This document shows positions 34,801-43,971 of a stretch of 64,000 bases of DNA, piece after piece. Source of the DNA: an uncultured Paracoccaceae bacterium (lineage in GTDB: Bacteria > Pseudomonadota > Alphaproteobacteria > Rhodobacterales > Rhodobacteraceae); contig CANMFL010000001.1 of the NCBI GenBank assembly GCA_947497185.1, positions 186,001 to 250,000 on the forward strand. Direction: 5' to 3'. Below the pieces are notes generated by a model. It made no database searches and was not told the DNA's origin. It saw only the letters and a list, made by a program, of their open reading frames with translations. Numbering within the stretch: position 1 is the stretch's first letter; every line of letters begins with the position of its first letter. The position numbers and the translations under genes were made by a program.

Positions 34801-35813
34801 TGGAGAATATTCGCTTTGCCGCTCTTGGCATGGACCACCGCCATATTTACGGCATGTCGCAAGGCATGATCGACGTCGGTGCGCAGCTTGCGGGCTGGTG
34901 GACTGAGGGCGATCCGCAGCCCGTTGCGGGGTTCATAAAGCGGTTCCCCGACGCGCCACGCGCTGACAATCTGGACGACATCTTGGACGATCCAAGCATC
35001 ACGCTGGTTCTGATCGCCTGCCGTCCAGATCTTCGCGCTGATTTGGCGATCAAAGCGATGCACGCAGGCAAAGACGTGATGGTCGATAAACCGGGCTGCA
35101 TCTCACTGGACGAAGTACAGCGTTTGCGCGCGGCTGTGCGCGAGACAGGCCGCATCTGGTCGGTCAATTTCTCGGAACGGTTCGAAGTGCCCGCCGTGAC
35201 CGTCGCCACCGACCTCGTGCGCAGCGGTGCTATCGGCGAGGTCATCCACACCACGGGCCTCGGCCCCCACCGCCTGAATGCACCTAGCCGCCCCGACTGG
35301 TTTTTCGACGCGGCGACCTACGGCGGCATTCTCACCGATATCGCCTCGCATCAGATCGAACAATTCCTGCATTTCACAGGCCACGAAGACGCCGAAATCA
35401 CCATGGCGACCGTCGGTAACCACGCAAACCCCACGCATCCAAAGTTCGAGGACTTCGGCACTTTGGCGCTACGGTCCGGCAACGCACAAGCTTTCATCCG
35501 TGTCGATTGGTACACGGCCGACGCGCTACCCAACTGGGGCGACGGGCGCTTGTTCATCACAGGCACCGAAGGCAGCATCGAGCTGCGCAAATACGTGGAC
35601 GTCGATGGACGGCATGGCGACAACCACTTGTTTTTGCTCAACAAAGACGAATGTAAGCACATCGATTGCGCTGATGCCGAACTGCCGTATTTCAAAAACC
35701 TGCTGAACGACATGCGCGACCGCACCCACACCGCCTGCCCGCAAGAACGCACCTTCCGCGTATGCGAATTAGCGATTGAAGCGCAGGCAATGGCGCTAGA
35801 GTTAAAGCGCTAA
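34800..35813 (+). CDS. Gfo/Idh/MocA-family oxidoreductase (second of tandem pair)
   Basis: 337 residues from ATG 34800 (TGATG overlap); the longer frame upstream is a shadow of the previous gene. It lacks the canonical GxGxxG: the N-terminus reads ALGMDHRHIYGMSQGM, but VDKPGCISLDEV gives the EKP-like motif (DKP) and GGILTDIASHQIEQFLHF the family histidine. The weak dinucleotide motif suggests a distinct branch, possibly with tightly bound cofactor. It ends the forward hexuronate-import operon, next to the decay zone. Confidence 0.8.
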   Translation: MENIRFAALGMDHRHIYGMSQGMIDVGAQLAGWWTEGDPQPVAGFIKRFPDAPRADNLDDILDDPSITLVLIACRPDLRADLAIKAMHAGKDVMVDKPGCISLDEVQRLRAAVRETGRIWSVNFSERFEVPAVTVATDLVRSGAIGEVIHTTGLGPHRLNAPSRPDWFFDAATYGGILTDIASHQIEQFLHFTGHEDAEITMATVGNHANPTHPKFEDFGTLALRSGNAQAFIRVDWYTADALPNWGDGRLFITGTEGSIELRKYVDVDGRHGDNHLFLLNKDECKHIDCADAELPYFKNLLNDMRDRTHTACPQERTFRVCELAIEAQAMALELKR

Positions 35814-36206
35814 CGCCGCAAAACAGCATTCTCCGACCTGAAGATGCAACGGGGTTGCACGTGACCGCCCCCCCACAGCGTTCATGTAGGAGCCTTCAAT
35901 TGTGCCGATACTTTCAAAGATCAAAAAGTTCGCACTGCATGTGGCGATCCGAATATTGGCTGCTGCCACGACAGGCCCGCAATATAGGTGCAGTGCGATT
36001 TGCGCGGATCGCGCTTCGGCCACCGACGCGATTTTCTTGGCTTCAAGTAGCCCGCCAACACGCCCCAGATTGATCTGCAGGATCGAGGCAGCGCTGACCT
36101 CTAACATCCGTGCAAATTCGTGCTTTGTGCAAAGCCGCTCGCCTGCCGCGACAGGGATCGAGGTGAAATGTGCGACTTGCGCCATATCAGACGGGTTTTC
36201 TGGCGG
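35802..36206 (-). pseudogene. Remnant of a mandelate-racemase/enolase-superfamily sugar-acid dehydratase
   Basis: The reverse frame reads PPENPSDMAQVAHFTSIPVA, then AGERLCTKHEFARML, LQINLGRVGGLLEAKKIA and LYCGPVVAAAN. These match the second half of galactonate/gluconate-type dehydratases of the MR/MLE family, where the glutamate in GER and histidine in HLYCGP are active-site residues. Roughly the first 250 of about 400 residues are gone. The match fades after LIFESIGTIEG, and the ending RATPLHLQ resembles a family C-terminus, suggesting a second internal deletion. The 5' break is at about 36206, exactly where the LysR remnant begins. Non-functional. Confidence 0.75.
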
Positions 36207-36985
36207 AGCAGATCAAATTGCGCGAAGAAACGTTGGAAGTTAAGCTTTTCAAACGGCTGCCCAAAGGGGTCGAACTGACTGATATCGGCCAAGCCCATCC
36301 CCAACCTGTGCGCACGTCATTCCTTGATCTGTAAACCGCAACAAACGGTTTATTCGCATCAAAACAGAAAACGACATTACGCATTCGCGCGTCCATTTCC
36401 TTCGGTGTGCTGGTTCTTGCACCGCGTCTTAACGAATTTCGGACGTTGCACCCTGACATCGAGATCATCCTGTCCACGACAGTCTGGTCAGATCGCATGA
36501 GCGACACCACGATTGACGTCGATATCCGCTACGGCACCGGTGACTGGGCCGAGCAGGATATTTGGCCGTTAAGCCAAAGCCACGCGACGCTTGTTTGCAA
36601 TCCAAAGGACGCGGCACTGTTGCAACGTGATCCGTCACGGTTGAATGACGCGGATATTGTACCGATCATTGGTTCTGAAAATGATTGGCCTGCGATGTTT
36701 CAAAAGTTAGGATTGGACACTCCGCCGCCGGGCCCTTGGATGCTTGTCGATTCATCGCTGTTGGCATTGGAAACCATCGCACGCGGACGCGGCATCGTGA
36801 TCGTGAACCAGATGTTTTCAAAGGCGCATGACGAACGCGGCAATCTGGTCGAACCCTTGAGACAGGCTCTCAATCCCCAGAACAATTTCTATACCGTCGC
36901 TCAGCCAAGCCCGAAGAAGCGGCAACAAATCACGCTTTTCCATGATTGGCTTAGGACGATCACCGGACAGGTGCCGCGCATTTGA
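36203..36985 (+). pseudogene. Remnant of a LysR-family (GcvA-type) regulator
   Basis: From about 36206 the forward frame reads EQIKLREETLEVKLFKRLPK, then GVELTDIGQA, the end of a LysR helix-turn-helix domain. An in-frame TAA at 36332-36334 interrupts it, and the same frame then continues through SFGVLVLAPRLNEFRTLHPD and DVDIRYGTGDW to the end of a substrate-binding domain at 36985. So one nonsense codon and a lost 5' end (about 35 residues including most of the recognition helix) inactivate it. It would have been divergent from the dehydratase, the usual LysR arrangement. Confidence 0.8.
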
Positions 36986-36990
36986 CTCGA

Positions 36991-37464
36991 TTACGTGATC
37001 CCAGCGCCATCACTGGATTGATCAAGCGTTTTCGCTGGCGGTTCCCCACCCAGCCCGTCGCGCAGTTGCTGCGTCAGGTCGGTCAGCAACGCAGCATTTT
37101 CCGCCCCTAACGTATCTTCGATCAAGCAGTCTATATCGCGCCACGCGGTGTGGATATCCGACAATAACCCCTGCCCGCGTGCGCTTAATCTCAGGATGTT
37201 ACTGCGCACTTCGTTTGGATCGACCTCACGCGAAATTAGGCCCGCGTCGATCAGGCGCGTTGTCATCGTACTCATGCTGGCGGGTTTGATGTTGAACGCC
37301 CGCGCCAAATCCGCCTGCGATGCGGTCCCCGCCCGCCCCAGTGCATCGAGCATACGCGCCTGACGCGGTGGTATCCCCACATCAGCGAGACGCTGTCGAA
37401 GCCTATCTTCGATCAAGGCCGCCGAATGGAGCAGGAAATGCATGTTGAAATCGCGTGTTGTCAT
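36991..37464 (-). CDS. MarR-family transcriptional regulator
   Basis: 157 residues. Winged helix with GTASQADLARAFNIKPASMSTMTTRLIDAGLI and wing DPNEVRSNILRLSARG, lacking the DRR arginines of many MarRs. It is divergent from the DUF1499 membrane gene (37549) with an 84-base gap, so may control that gene and the efflux pump behind it. Its stop lies 5 bases from the end of the LysR remnant. Confidence 0.87.
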   Translation of the reverse strand: MTTRDFNMHFLLHSAALIEDRLRQRLADVGIPPRQARMLDALGRAGTASQADLARAFNIKPASMSTMTTRLIDAGLISREVDPNEVRSNILRLSARGQGLLSDIHTAWRDIDCLIEDTLGAENAALLTDLTQQLRDGLGGEPPAKTLDQSSDGAGIT

Positions 37465-37548
37465 AGCGATAGTTAGTATGCTAACCGATAAATCGAGTCA
37501 ATCGACGACAACATCGATGGCACCCAGTTCAACAACCAAGAGAATGAA

Positions 37549-38322
37549 ATGACACACACACAGGGCAATGCCCCGCAGCAAAAAAGCACGTCGATTTTCG
37601 CTCATGTTGGCAAGCTGGTCCTTATCGTCGCGATCTTAGCGGTCGTGGCCAACTTCTTGATCCTGTTCGGTGCAAAGCTCGGTCTGTGGGCCCCGATCAA
37701 AGGCTTCGGCTATTATCGCACCTACTTTAACCTGATCGCTTACGTCGCTGTGGGCGTGGGCCTTGCGGGCGTATTTCTCCATCTCATTCGAAAAGAGCGC
37801 CGCGGCACTGCCTTGTCCGTGACCGCGAGTCTGTTGGGTGCGATAATGCTTGTGCCGCTGGTCTGGGCCACGCTTGACCCGCCCGTGCGCGCGCCTCCAA
37901 TTCATGACATCACGACTGACACAGAAAACCCGCCGGAATTCCTTGTGCTGGATGACAACCGCGCCGGAGCGTCGAACACGCTCGTGTACAGCGGCGATGA
38001 AACAGCAGCCATGCAACAGGCCGCCTACCCGACGGTTGCCCCAATCATGTCGGACCTGACGGCTGCGGACGCATTCACCCGCGCCCTGAGCATCGCTGAA
38101 AACATGGGTTGGACCGTCGTCTCATACTCGCCCAACGCCCTGAGGTACGAAGCAACAGCCCACACAAAAATCTTTCATTTTGCAGATGATGTTGCGGTCG
38201 TCGTCACGCCGCTTTCTGATGGTAGCCGCATTGACCTGCGCAGTGTGTCGCGCGTCGGACGCAGTGATCAAGGTGTCAATGCCAAACGTATCCTCGCCTT
38301 TACAGAGGCATTTAACCAATAG
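37549..38322 (+). CDS. Membrane protein with DUF1499 domain
   Basis: 257 residues. Three hydrophobic segments (about 20-45, 58-80, 88-108) followed by a soluble C-terminal domain with PPIHDITTDTENPPEF, TAHTKIFHFADDV and IDLRSVSRVGRSDQGVNA, the signature of DUF1499 proteins common in Rhodobacterales. Function unknown. The soluble part should be periplasmic or cytosolic depending on an odd helix count. Divergent from a MarR regulator; the efflux pump gene follows after 124 bases. Confidence 0.85.
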   Translation: MTHTQGNAPQQKSTSIFAHVGKLVLIVAILAVVANFLILFGAKLGLWAPIKGFGYYRTYFNLIAYVAVGVGLAGVFLHLIRKERRGTALSVTASLLGAIMLVPLVWATLDPPVRAPPIHDITTDTENPPEFLVLDDNRAGASNTLVYSGDETAAMQQAAYPTVAPIMSDLTAADAFTRALSIAENMGWTVVSYSPNALRYEATAHTKIFHFADDVAVVVTPLSDGSRIDLRSVSRVGRSDQGVNAKRILAFTEAFNQ

Positions 38323-38446
38323 TCACTGACGCGCAACGCGCCGCTTTCCCTGCTCGCAGTTAGATTAAGAATGCGGCACAAACCGCTGACAGATAACAAT
38401 TTTGCCGAACGCCACACCCTCAAGCGTGTCAAACAGGACAGAAACG

Positions 38447-39679
38447 ATGAATGTCGAACAACCCGTTCTTGGCCGTAAAGGCACGCTATTTCTACTGATC
38501 GTACTCGGAGCATTTCCGCCCCTGACGATGGACTTGTACCTGCCCGCGCTGCCTCAAATGACCGATACGTTTTCGACCAGCCACAGCCGGATCAACTTAA
38601 CGCTTGGCGCTTACATGATCGCCTTTGCCGTCGGGATGCTATTCTGGGGGCCGCTCAGCGAACGGACTGGCCGCAAGCCCGTGTTATTCGCCGCTTTGAC
38701 GCTTTATATCGTCGCGAGCCTGCTTTGCGCGGCGTCGTTCGACGTCGAAGCACTGATCGCTTCCCGCATTATCCAAGGCTTTGCCGGTGGCGGCGTCACC
38801 GTGATCGGAACCTCGATTGTAAAGGATCTCTTTGACGGACGCGAGCGTGAACGTGTCATGGCAACCGTCATGTCCTTGGTGCTTATCGCGCCGATGGGTG
38901 CACCAATCTTGGGGGCGTTCCTGCTCAAAGTTGCGTCTTGGCACATGATGTTTGTGTTCCTGGCCATTTTTGGCAGCTGCGTTTTGTTGTTTGTCACGCA
39001 GTACCGCGAGACCCTTGCCGAGAAATCAACAGGTCCTTTCCTACGATCATGGAACCGCCTCGGCGTCGTATTGGTGAACCCACGGTTCGCGTATCTGCTC
39101 GTTATCTTTTCGCTCGCGCCTATGTCGCTGATGTCATTCATCGGCATCTCGTCTTACGTCTATGTCGACGGGTTCGGCATGTCAGAACAGACGTACAGCT
39201 TTGTTTTCGCGTTCAACGCGGGTTGCGCGATGATCGGTCCGACACTTTACCTGCGACTAACGCGCGTATTTCCCGTGCAGAACGTCATTCTAGCCTGTTT
39301 CGCGATCATCGTGCTTGGCGGCGTCGCAATGCTGCTCTGGGGTGGCCTGTCGCCGATCATCTTCGCGGCCATTGCCGCTGTCATGACAATCGCAGTGATC
39401 GTCGTGCGCGTCCCCGGAGCGAATTTGCTGCTCGACCAACAACAACGCGACACCGGATCGGCAGCAGCTCTGATCCAGTTCAGCGTCACGCTGATGGGTG
39501 CCGCCGGCATCCAGATCGTGACGCTCAACGCGCAGAACCTCGTTCATAACTACGGGGTCTTGTTGGTTTTGGTCGGTACGATCTGCGCCATGTTGTGGCT
39601 GTTGGTCAAAAACAAGCCTTTCGTCGCGGACAAAGTCTCGCAGCCTATCAAAACGGAAAATGTGTTAGAACGCGCCTAA
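38447..39679 (+). CDS. Bcr/CflA-type multidrug efflux MFS transporter
   Basis: 410 residues from ATG 38447 (AGGACAG upstream). Twelve predicted helices. FPPLTMDLYLPALPQM in helix 1 is the Bcr/CflA signature; WGPLSERTGRKPVLFA is the MFS loop 2-3 motif; SFDVEALIASRIIQGFAGG is motif B-like. It exports drugs such as bicyclomycin or chloramphenicol by proton antiport in relatives; the substrate here is unknown. Likely under the MarR regulator at 36991. Confidence 0.9.
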   Translation: MNVEQPVLGRKGTLFLLIVLGAFPPLTMDLYLPALPQMTDTFSTSHSRINLTLGAYMIAFAVGMLFWGPLSERTGRKPVLFAALTLYIVASLLCAASFDVEALIASRIIQGFAGGGVTVIGTSIVKDLFDGRERERVMATVMSLVLIAPMGAPILGAFLLKVASWHMMFVFLAIFGSCVLLFVTQYRETLAEKSTGPFLRSWNRLGVVLVNPRFAYLLVIFSLAPMSLMSFIGISSYVYVDGFGMSEQTYSFVFAFNAGCAMIGPTLYLRLTRVFPVQNVILACFAIIVLGGVAMLLWGGLSPIIFAAIAAVMTIAVIVVRVPGANLLLDQQQRDTGSAAALIQFSVTLMGAAGIQIVTLNAQNLVHNYGVLLVLVGTICAMLWLLVKNKPFVADKVSQPIKTENVLERA

Positions 39680-39779
39680 TTTCCGCACAAAATGAAGTGG
39701 TTGCGTCGGGCGCGTTGATGCACCAGTTTGCGGGACTGTCCCCAATTAAGAAAGTCTACGTATCTATGGCTGGTCGAGC

Positions 39780-40238
39780 ATGAAAATTGTGTTGGTAACA
39801 CCCGAAATCCCGTTCAATACAGGTGCAATCGGGCGGACCTGTGTCGCGCTGAATTTGGAGCTGATCCTCATCAAGCCTTACGGGTTTTCCTTGGATGAGA
39901 AATCTGTGCGGCGGGCTGGTACGGATTACTGGCAATACGTAAATCTGACCGAATACGACAATTGGCAGTGTTTTCTGGACGGCGAAAAACCTGATCCGGA
40001 CAATCTGTTCTTCTTTGAAGAACACGGCTCACAGACGGTCTACGACCCAGATTATCCGTTAGATTCATTTTTAGTATTCGGTTGCGAATCCAAAGGCTTG
40101 CCACCGGAATTACTCGACGGGATGGATAGCCGGATATTCAGCCTGCCGATGCTTGATACACGTGTGCGATCGCTCAACCTTGCGAATGTGGCGACAGCCG
40201 TTGTCTATCAGGCGATGCGCAGCCACTTGGGTGGATGA
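39780..40238 (+). CDS. trmL: tRNA (cytidine(34)-2'-O)-methyltransferase
   Basis: 152 residues, the minimal SPOUT length of TrmL. PEIPFNTGAIGRTC, LIKPYGFSLDEKSVRRAG, the knot segments FGCESKGLPPELL and LPMLDTRVRSLNLANVATAV all match TrmL. It methylates the 2'-hydroxyl of the wobble base in tRNA-Leu isoacceptors using SAM. A 100-base gap separates it from the efflux gene, so it probably has its own promoter. Confidence 0.93.
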   Translation: MKIVLVTPEIPFNTGAIGRTCVALNLELILIKPYGFSLDEKSVRRAGTDYWQYVNLTEYDNWQCFLDGEKPDPDNLFFFEEHGSQTVYDPDYPLDSFLVFGCESKGLPPELLDGMDSRIFSLPMLDTRVRSLNLANVATAVVYQAMRSHLGG

Positions 40239-40277
40239 CAAGGTATTCGGCGCCTGCCCTTGTTGCGCTCACTGAGA

Positions 40278-41750
40278 TCAACGCGACCGCTTTGAAATCA
40301 CCGCTGAAGCGACCTGCATAAACTCGTCCGCGTGGGCGGTATCTGCTTTGGTCGCCAGACTAACCCCGATGAACAGTAGCGTGGCGACAGGTAGCCCGAC
40401 GATACCCGCGCTTAACCCGAACAGAGAGTTGCCTGTGAGATACATGGTGACGACCACGATCACGCCGCCGACAATAGACGCAAGCGCTCCTGCCCCTGTG
40501 CCTCGCCGCCAGAAGAACGCGCCGACTGTTGCTGGTACGGTCAAGACGAGGCCAACCGACGCCCCGACGGCCAGAATCGCGATCATGCTGAATTCCATCC
40601 ACGCGAACGCCAGCGCCAGTAGCGAGATCACAGGGATGACCAGCTTACTGATCCCAAGCTGGCGCAGATCGTTTTGGGTGCCGCCCAGATTGCCAAAGAC
40701 GTCGCGTGCGAAAATAGACGACAGCGTCAACAGGATGGAATCGATGGTCGACACCGCAGCGGCAAGAATACCGACCATGACGATCACACCCAAGACCGGC
40801 GGCACCATGTCGGACGACAACAGCGCCGAGGTCGCCAGATCGGGCCGCTCAAGGTCTGGAAACGCCACCACCGCAGCAAAGCCCCACAGCACCGAAACTA
40901 ACGTGTAAACGAGGCCAAAGCATAAGAATATCAGCAGCATCCGCCGCATCGCGCTTAGCGACGAGGGCATGAACAATCGCTGACTGACTTGCGGGTTCGA
41001 GATCGAGAAAAAGACCCACGGCAGCGATAGCCCCAGAAAGGTGGTGAAGCTGAAAAATCCCGGTCCAGGCACGCTGAGCATCTCGGGTCGGGTCTCGGAC
41101 AGGCTGGCAAACATGCCGCTAAAGCCACCGAGCTTCGACACCACCAACACCGTCACCAAGACAGCCGCGATAATCATCACCACGGCCTGTAAGCTATCCG
41201 TCCACATCACCGACCGGATACCCGCGACATAAGAGAAGACAATCGCAAGCAATGTGGCCACCAGAATACCAATTCCAAAAGGAATCTCGCCGCCCGTCAT
41301 GCCCGACAGCAGATATCCAACACCCGCAAGCTGAACAGCCGAGTAAGGGATAAGAAAAACAAGGCTCACAAGGCCCGCCGCCACCGCAACCCAGCGGTTC
41401 GCATAGCGCGCGCCCAGCATCTCGTAGGGGGATACAAATCCGTATTTGCGCCCCACCGACCAAAAACGCGGCCCGAAAATAGCGACCAGCGAGACACCAG
41501 CGAAATAGATGATCTCGAACCCCAGTGCGCCGACGCCGCCGCGATACGTCAGCCCCGCAAGCCCCACCATCATGAACGCCGAATAGGTCGTGGCAGAGTA
41601 GGACAACGCGGACACCACGCCACCCATCTTACGGCCACCCAGAAAGTAGTCCGTCATTGATGATGACGTCTCAACACGTGAGAGATAGGCGACAAAAAGG
41701 GATAGCGCGACGTAGATCACCACGCCCCAAATCACGAGCGACAGTGTCAT
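40278..41750 (-). CDS. Sodium:solute symporter (SSS family)
   Basis: 490 residues, about 13 helices. SSSMTDYFLGGRKMGG (residues 28-43) and the ATTYSAFMMVGLAG stretch are SSS hallmarks; AAAVSTIDSILLTLSSIFARDV near the sodium site is typical. It resembles the pantothenate/proline branch, but the solute is not clear. It overlaps the small membrane protein gene by 4 bases, a usual pair in proteobacteria. Confidence 0.9.
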   Translation of the reverse strand: MTLSLVIWGVVIYVALSLFVAYLSRVETSSSMTDYFLGGRKMGGVVSALSYSATTYSAFMMVGLAGLTYRGGVGALGFEIIYFAGVSLVAIFGPRFWSVGRKYGFVSPYEMLGARYANRWVAVAAGLVSLVFLIPYSAVQLAGVGYLLSGMTGGEIPFGIGILVATLLAIVFSYVAGIRSVMWTDSLQAVVMIIAAVLVTVLVVSKLGGFSGMFASLSETRPEMLSVPGPGFFSFTTFLGLSLPWVFFSISNPQVSQRLFMPSSLSAMRRMLLIFLCFGLVYTLVSVLWGFAAVVAFPDLERPDLATSALLSSDMVPPVLGVIVMVGILAAAVSTIDSILLTLSSIFARDVFGNLGGTQNDLRQLGISKLVIPVISLLALAFAWMEFSMIAILAVGASVGLVLTVPATVGAFFWRRGTGAGALASIVGGVIVVVTMYLTGNSLFGLSAGIVGLPVATLLFIGVSLATKADTAHADEFMQVASAVISKRSR

Positions 41751-41932
41751 TGATCATCATCCTTAAATCCGGCTGTTGCCAGCATGTTCAGCACGATCAC
41801 GGACACGCCGACAAGGGTCCAAAACAGAAAGCTGCCGTGCCATGTCTCGACCGATTGCAGCAAAAGATAAGGCACCGCGAAACAGGACACGATCAGCACC
41901 CCGATGAGCGTGAACGAGATTTTGCGCAGCAT
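41747..41932 (-). CDS. Small membrane partner of the SSS symporter
   Basis: 61 residues with two hydrophobic helices (FTLIGVLIVSCFAVPYLLL and SFLFWTLVGVSVIVLNMLA). Small two-helix proteins of this kind precede SSS transporter genes in many bacteria and are thought to help the symporter. Its stop overlaps the symporter start (ATGA), so the two are coupled. Role is inferred from context. Confidence 0.75.
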   Translation of the reverse strand: MLRKISFTLIGVLIVSCFAVPYLLLQSVETWHGSFLFWTLVGVSVIVLNMLATAGFKDDDQ

Positions 41933-42135
41933 AAGGACGATCCAGTTCTGTCATTCCGTGTGGCGTGCAACATCAGTGGTTAACCTACAATCCACAAGAG
42001 AAATGTGTTTGTCTGCACCTGCGATGGCAGCAATTTTTACGTCGCAATCAATCTCGATGATCTGATCCAACGTCGTGCGCGGCTCAATCGCGGGGCCGCA
42101 GATCGTCACAAATGCCCCGTCGTTTAGACACAAAA

Positions 42136-42161
42136 GTCGGGGCGCATCACTGCGCCCCGAC
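42136..42161 (-). terminator. Intrinsic terminator of the glycerol ABC operon
   Basis: Perfect 11-bp stem GTCGGGGCGCA / TGCGCCCCGAC with a TCAC loop; read on the reverse strand it is followed by TTTTG. It lies about 35 bases past the binding-protein stop. Two shorter TCCC...GGGA hairpins at about 42170-42205 precede it. Confidence 0.85.
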
Positions 42162-42195
42162 CCGTTTCATCCCGTATTGGGACTATTTTTATCCC

Positions 42196-43905
42196 TTACT
42201 GGGACCAAGAAGATACGAGTTCGTCGTAGCCGATTGTTTCCGGCGCTTCGTTCTCGTCAGCAAGCGCTGGCTTCGGTGCGCCCGGCTGTTCAAGCCAGTA
42301 AGACGCGTCCTGCTCGTCGTTCATGACTGGACCCAAGTCACCTTGGATACCCGCACGCTCTAGACGTTCCATCACGCTTTCCATGTCGAGGCACAGCTGG
42401 TCCAACGCCTCTTGCGAGGTTTTTGCACCAGACATCGCATCGCCGATGTTCTGCCACCAGAGTTGCGCCAGCTTAGGATAGTCAGGCACGTTGGTGCCGG
42501 TTGGCGACCATTGTGTCCGTGCTGGCGAGCGGTAGAATTCCACCAGTCCGCCCAAGTTCGGCGCACGATCTGTGAAGTGATCGGAATTGATCGTTGAATT
42601 GCGGATAAAGGTCAGACCCACATCCGATTTCACAACGTCAACGGTCATCGACGTGACAAACTGGGCGTAAAGCCAAGCTGCCTGCGCACGATCCACAGGT
42701 GTGGATTCCATCAGCGTCCAAGACCCAACGTCCTGATAACCGACTTTCATGCCCTCTTCCCAATATACGCCATGCGGGCTTGGGGCGAGGCGCCATTTTG
42801 GCGTGCCGTCTTCGTTCATCACAGCGTCAGATGCCACAAGTGGTGCCACAAATGTCGTGTACATGAACATCTGCTGGGCAATGTTACCCTGCGCAGGCAC
42901 TGGACCTGCCTCAGAGAAGGTCATGCCCATCGCCGAAGGTGGCGAATATTTCTGCAACCAATTGATCGCACTATCAACGGCATAAACCGCTGCAGGCGAA
43001 TTTGTGGCCCCGCCGCGCGCCATACACGCACCGACTGGTTGGGAGTTTTCGTTCACACGAATACCCCATTCATCAACCGGAAGCCCGTTTGGTTCACCAA
43101 CGTCGCCCATACCAGCCATGGACATCCACGCATCAGTATAGCGCCAGCCAAGCGACGGGTCTTTTTTGCCGTAATCCATGTTGCCGTACACTTCGACACC
43201 ATCAATCTCGCGACCAGTGAAGAATTCAGCGATGTCCTCATAAGCGGACCAGTTGACCGGAACACCCAGCTCGTAGCCATAAGCCTCTTGGAAATCGGCC
43301 ATGATCTGTGGGTCGGTGAACCAATCATACCGGAACCAATAGAGGTTCGCGAACTGCTGTGTCGGCAGTTGGTACAATTTGCCATCCGGCGAGGTCGTAA
43401 ACTCTGTCCCGATGAAATCATCGAGGTTCATCGTCGGTGAAGTCACGTCAGCGCCTTCGCCAGCCATCCAGTCTGTCAAGTTGCGCACTTGGCCGTAGCG
43501 GATGTGCGTTCCGATCAGATCACTGTCGTTGACGTAGGCGTCATAGATGTTTTCGCCCGACTGCATTTGCGTTTGCAGCTTTTCGACCACGTCGCCTTCG
43601 CCGATCAAGTCATGCGTAACTTGGATGCCGGTGATCGCTGTGAACGCCGGTGCCAGAACCTGCGATTCATACTCGTGCGTTGTGATTGTCTCGGAGACGA
43701 CGTTGATCGACATGCCCTGATACGGTGCGGCCGCATCAATAAACCACTGCATTTCGGCTTCTTGATCTTCGCGCGACAGTGTGGACACGCCCTTGATTTC
43801 GTCATCAAGGAATTGCATCGCGGCGTCCATATCGGCAAATGCCGGACCCGCAAGCAATCCGAGGCTAAGCCCCAGTGCCGTGGATGATTTCATTAAGACG
43901 TTCAT
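42196..43905 (-). CDS. glpV: Glycerol-type ABC transporter substrate-binding protein
   Basis: 569 residues from ATG 43905, with GGAGG 9 bases upstream. Signal peptide cleaving after PAFA. A large family 1 binding protein (QGMSINVVSETITTHEYESQVLAPAF, WFRYDWFTDPQIM, YGNMDYGKKDPSLGWRYTD) of the type encoded with two ATPases, two permeases and a DUF2160 protein, the order of the Rhizobium glycerol importer GlpSTPQV. It captures glycerol or another small polyol in the periplasm. It is last in the operon. Identity with GlpV rests on gene order and size. Confidence 0.85.
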   Translation of the reverse strand: MNVLMKSSTALGLSLGLLAGPAFADMDAAMQFLDDEIKGVSTLSREDQEAEMQWFIDAAAPYQGMSINVVSETITTHEYESQVLAPAFTAITGIQVTHDLIGEGDVVEKLQTQMQSGENIYDAYVNDSDLIGTHIRYGQVRNLTDWMAGEGADVTSPTMNLDDFIGTEFTTSPDGKLYQLPTQQFANLYWFRYDWFTDPQIMADFQEAYGYELGVPVNWSAYEDIAEFFTGREIDGVEVYGNMDYGKKDPSLGWRYTDAWMSMAGMGDVGEPNGLPVDEWGIRVNENSQPVGACMARGGATNSPAAVYAVDSAINWLQKYSPPSAMGMTFSEAGPVPAQGNIAQQMFMYTTFVAPLVASDAVMNEDGTPKWRLAPSPHGVYWEEGMKVGYQDVGSWTLMESTPVDRAQAAWLYAQFVTSMTVDVVKSDVGLTFIRNSTINSDHFTDRAPNLGGLVEFYRSPARTQWSPTGTNVPDYPKLAQLWWQNIGDAMSGAKTSQEALDQLCLDMESVMERLERAGIQGDLGPVMNDEQDASYWLEQPGAPKPALADENEAPETIGYDELVSSWSQ

Positions 43906-43971
43906 TAGATTTCCTCCCATGGATTGAACGTTTCGTAGTCCCGCCAAGTATGCGGGGTCGTGCAGGCTTGG

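Noticed and set aside
35802..36185. Small functional enzyme of 127 residues
   Set aside because: It is only part of the catalytic domain of a roughly 400-residue dehydratase and lacks the N-terminal domain and first catalytic residues.
36407..36985. Intact LysR substrate-binding protein
   Set aside because: Its upstream part continues in the same frame across a nonsense codon to a truncated helix-turn-helix, so it is the tail of a pseudogene.
42170..42205. Riboswitch-like structure near the glpV stop
   Set aside because: Only two short TCCC/GGGA hairpins after the coding region; no conserved aptamer features.
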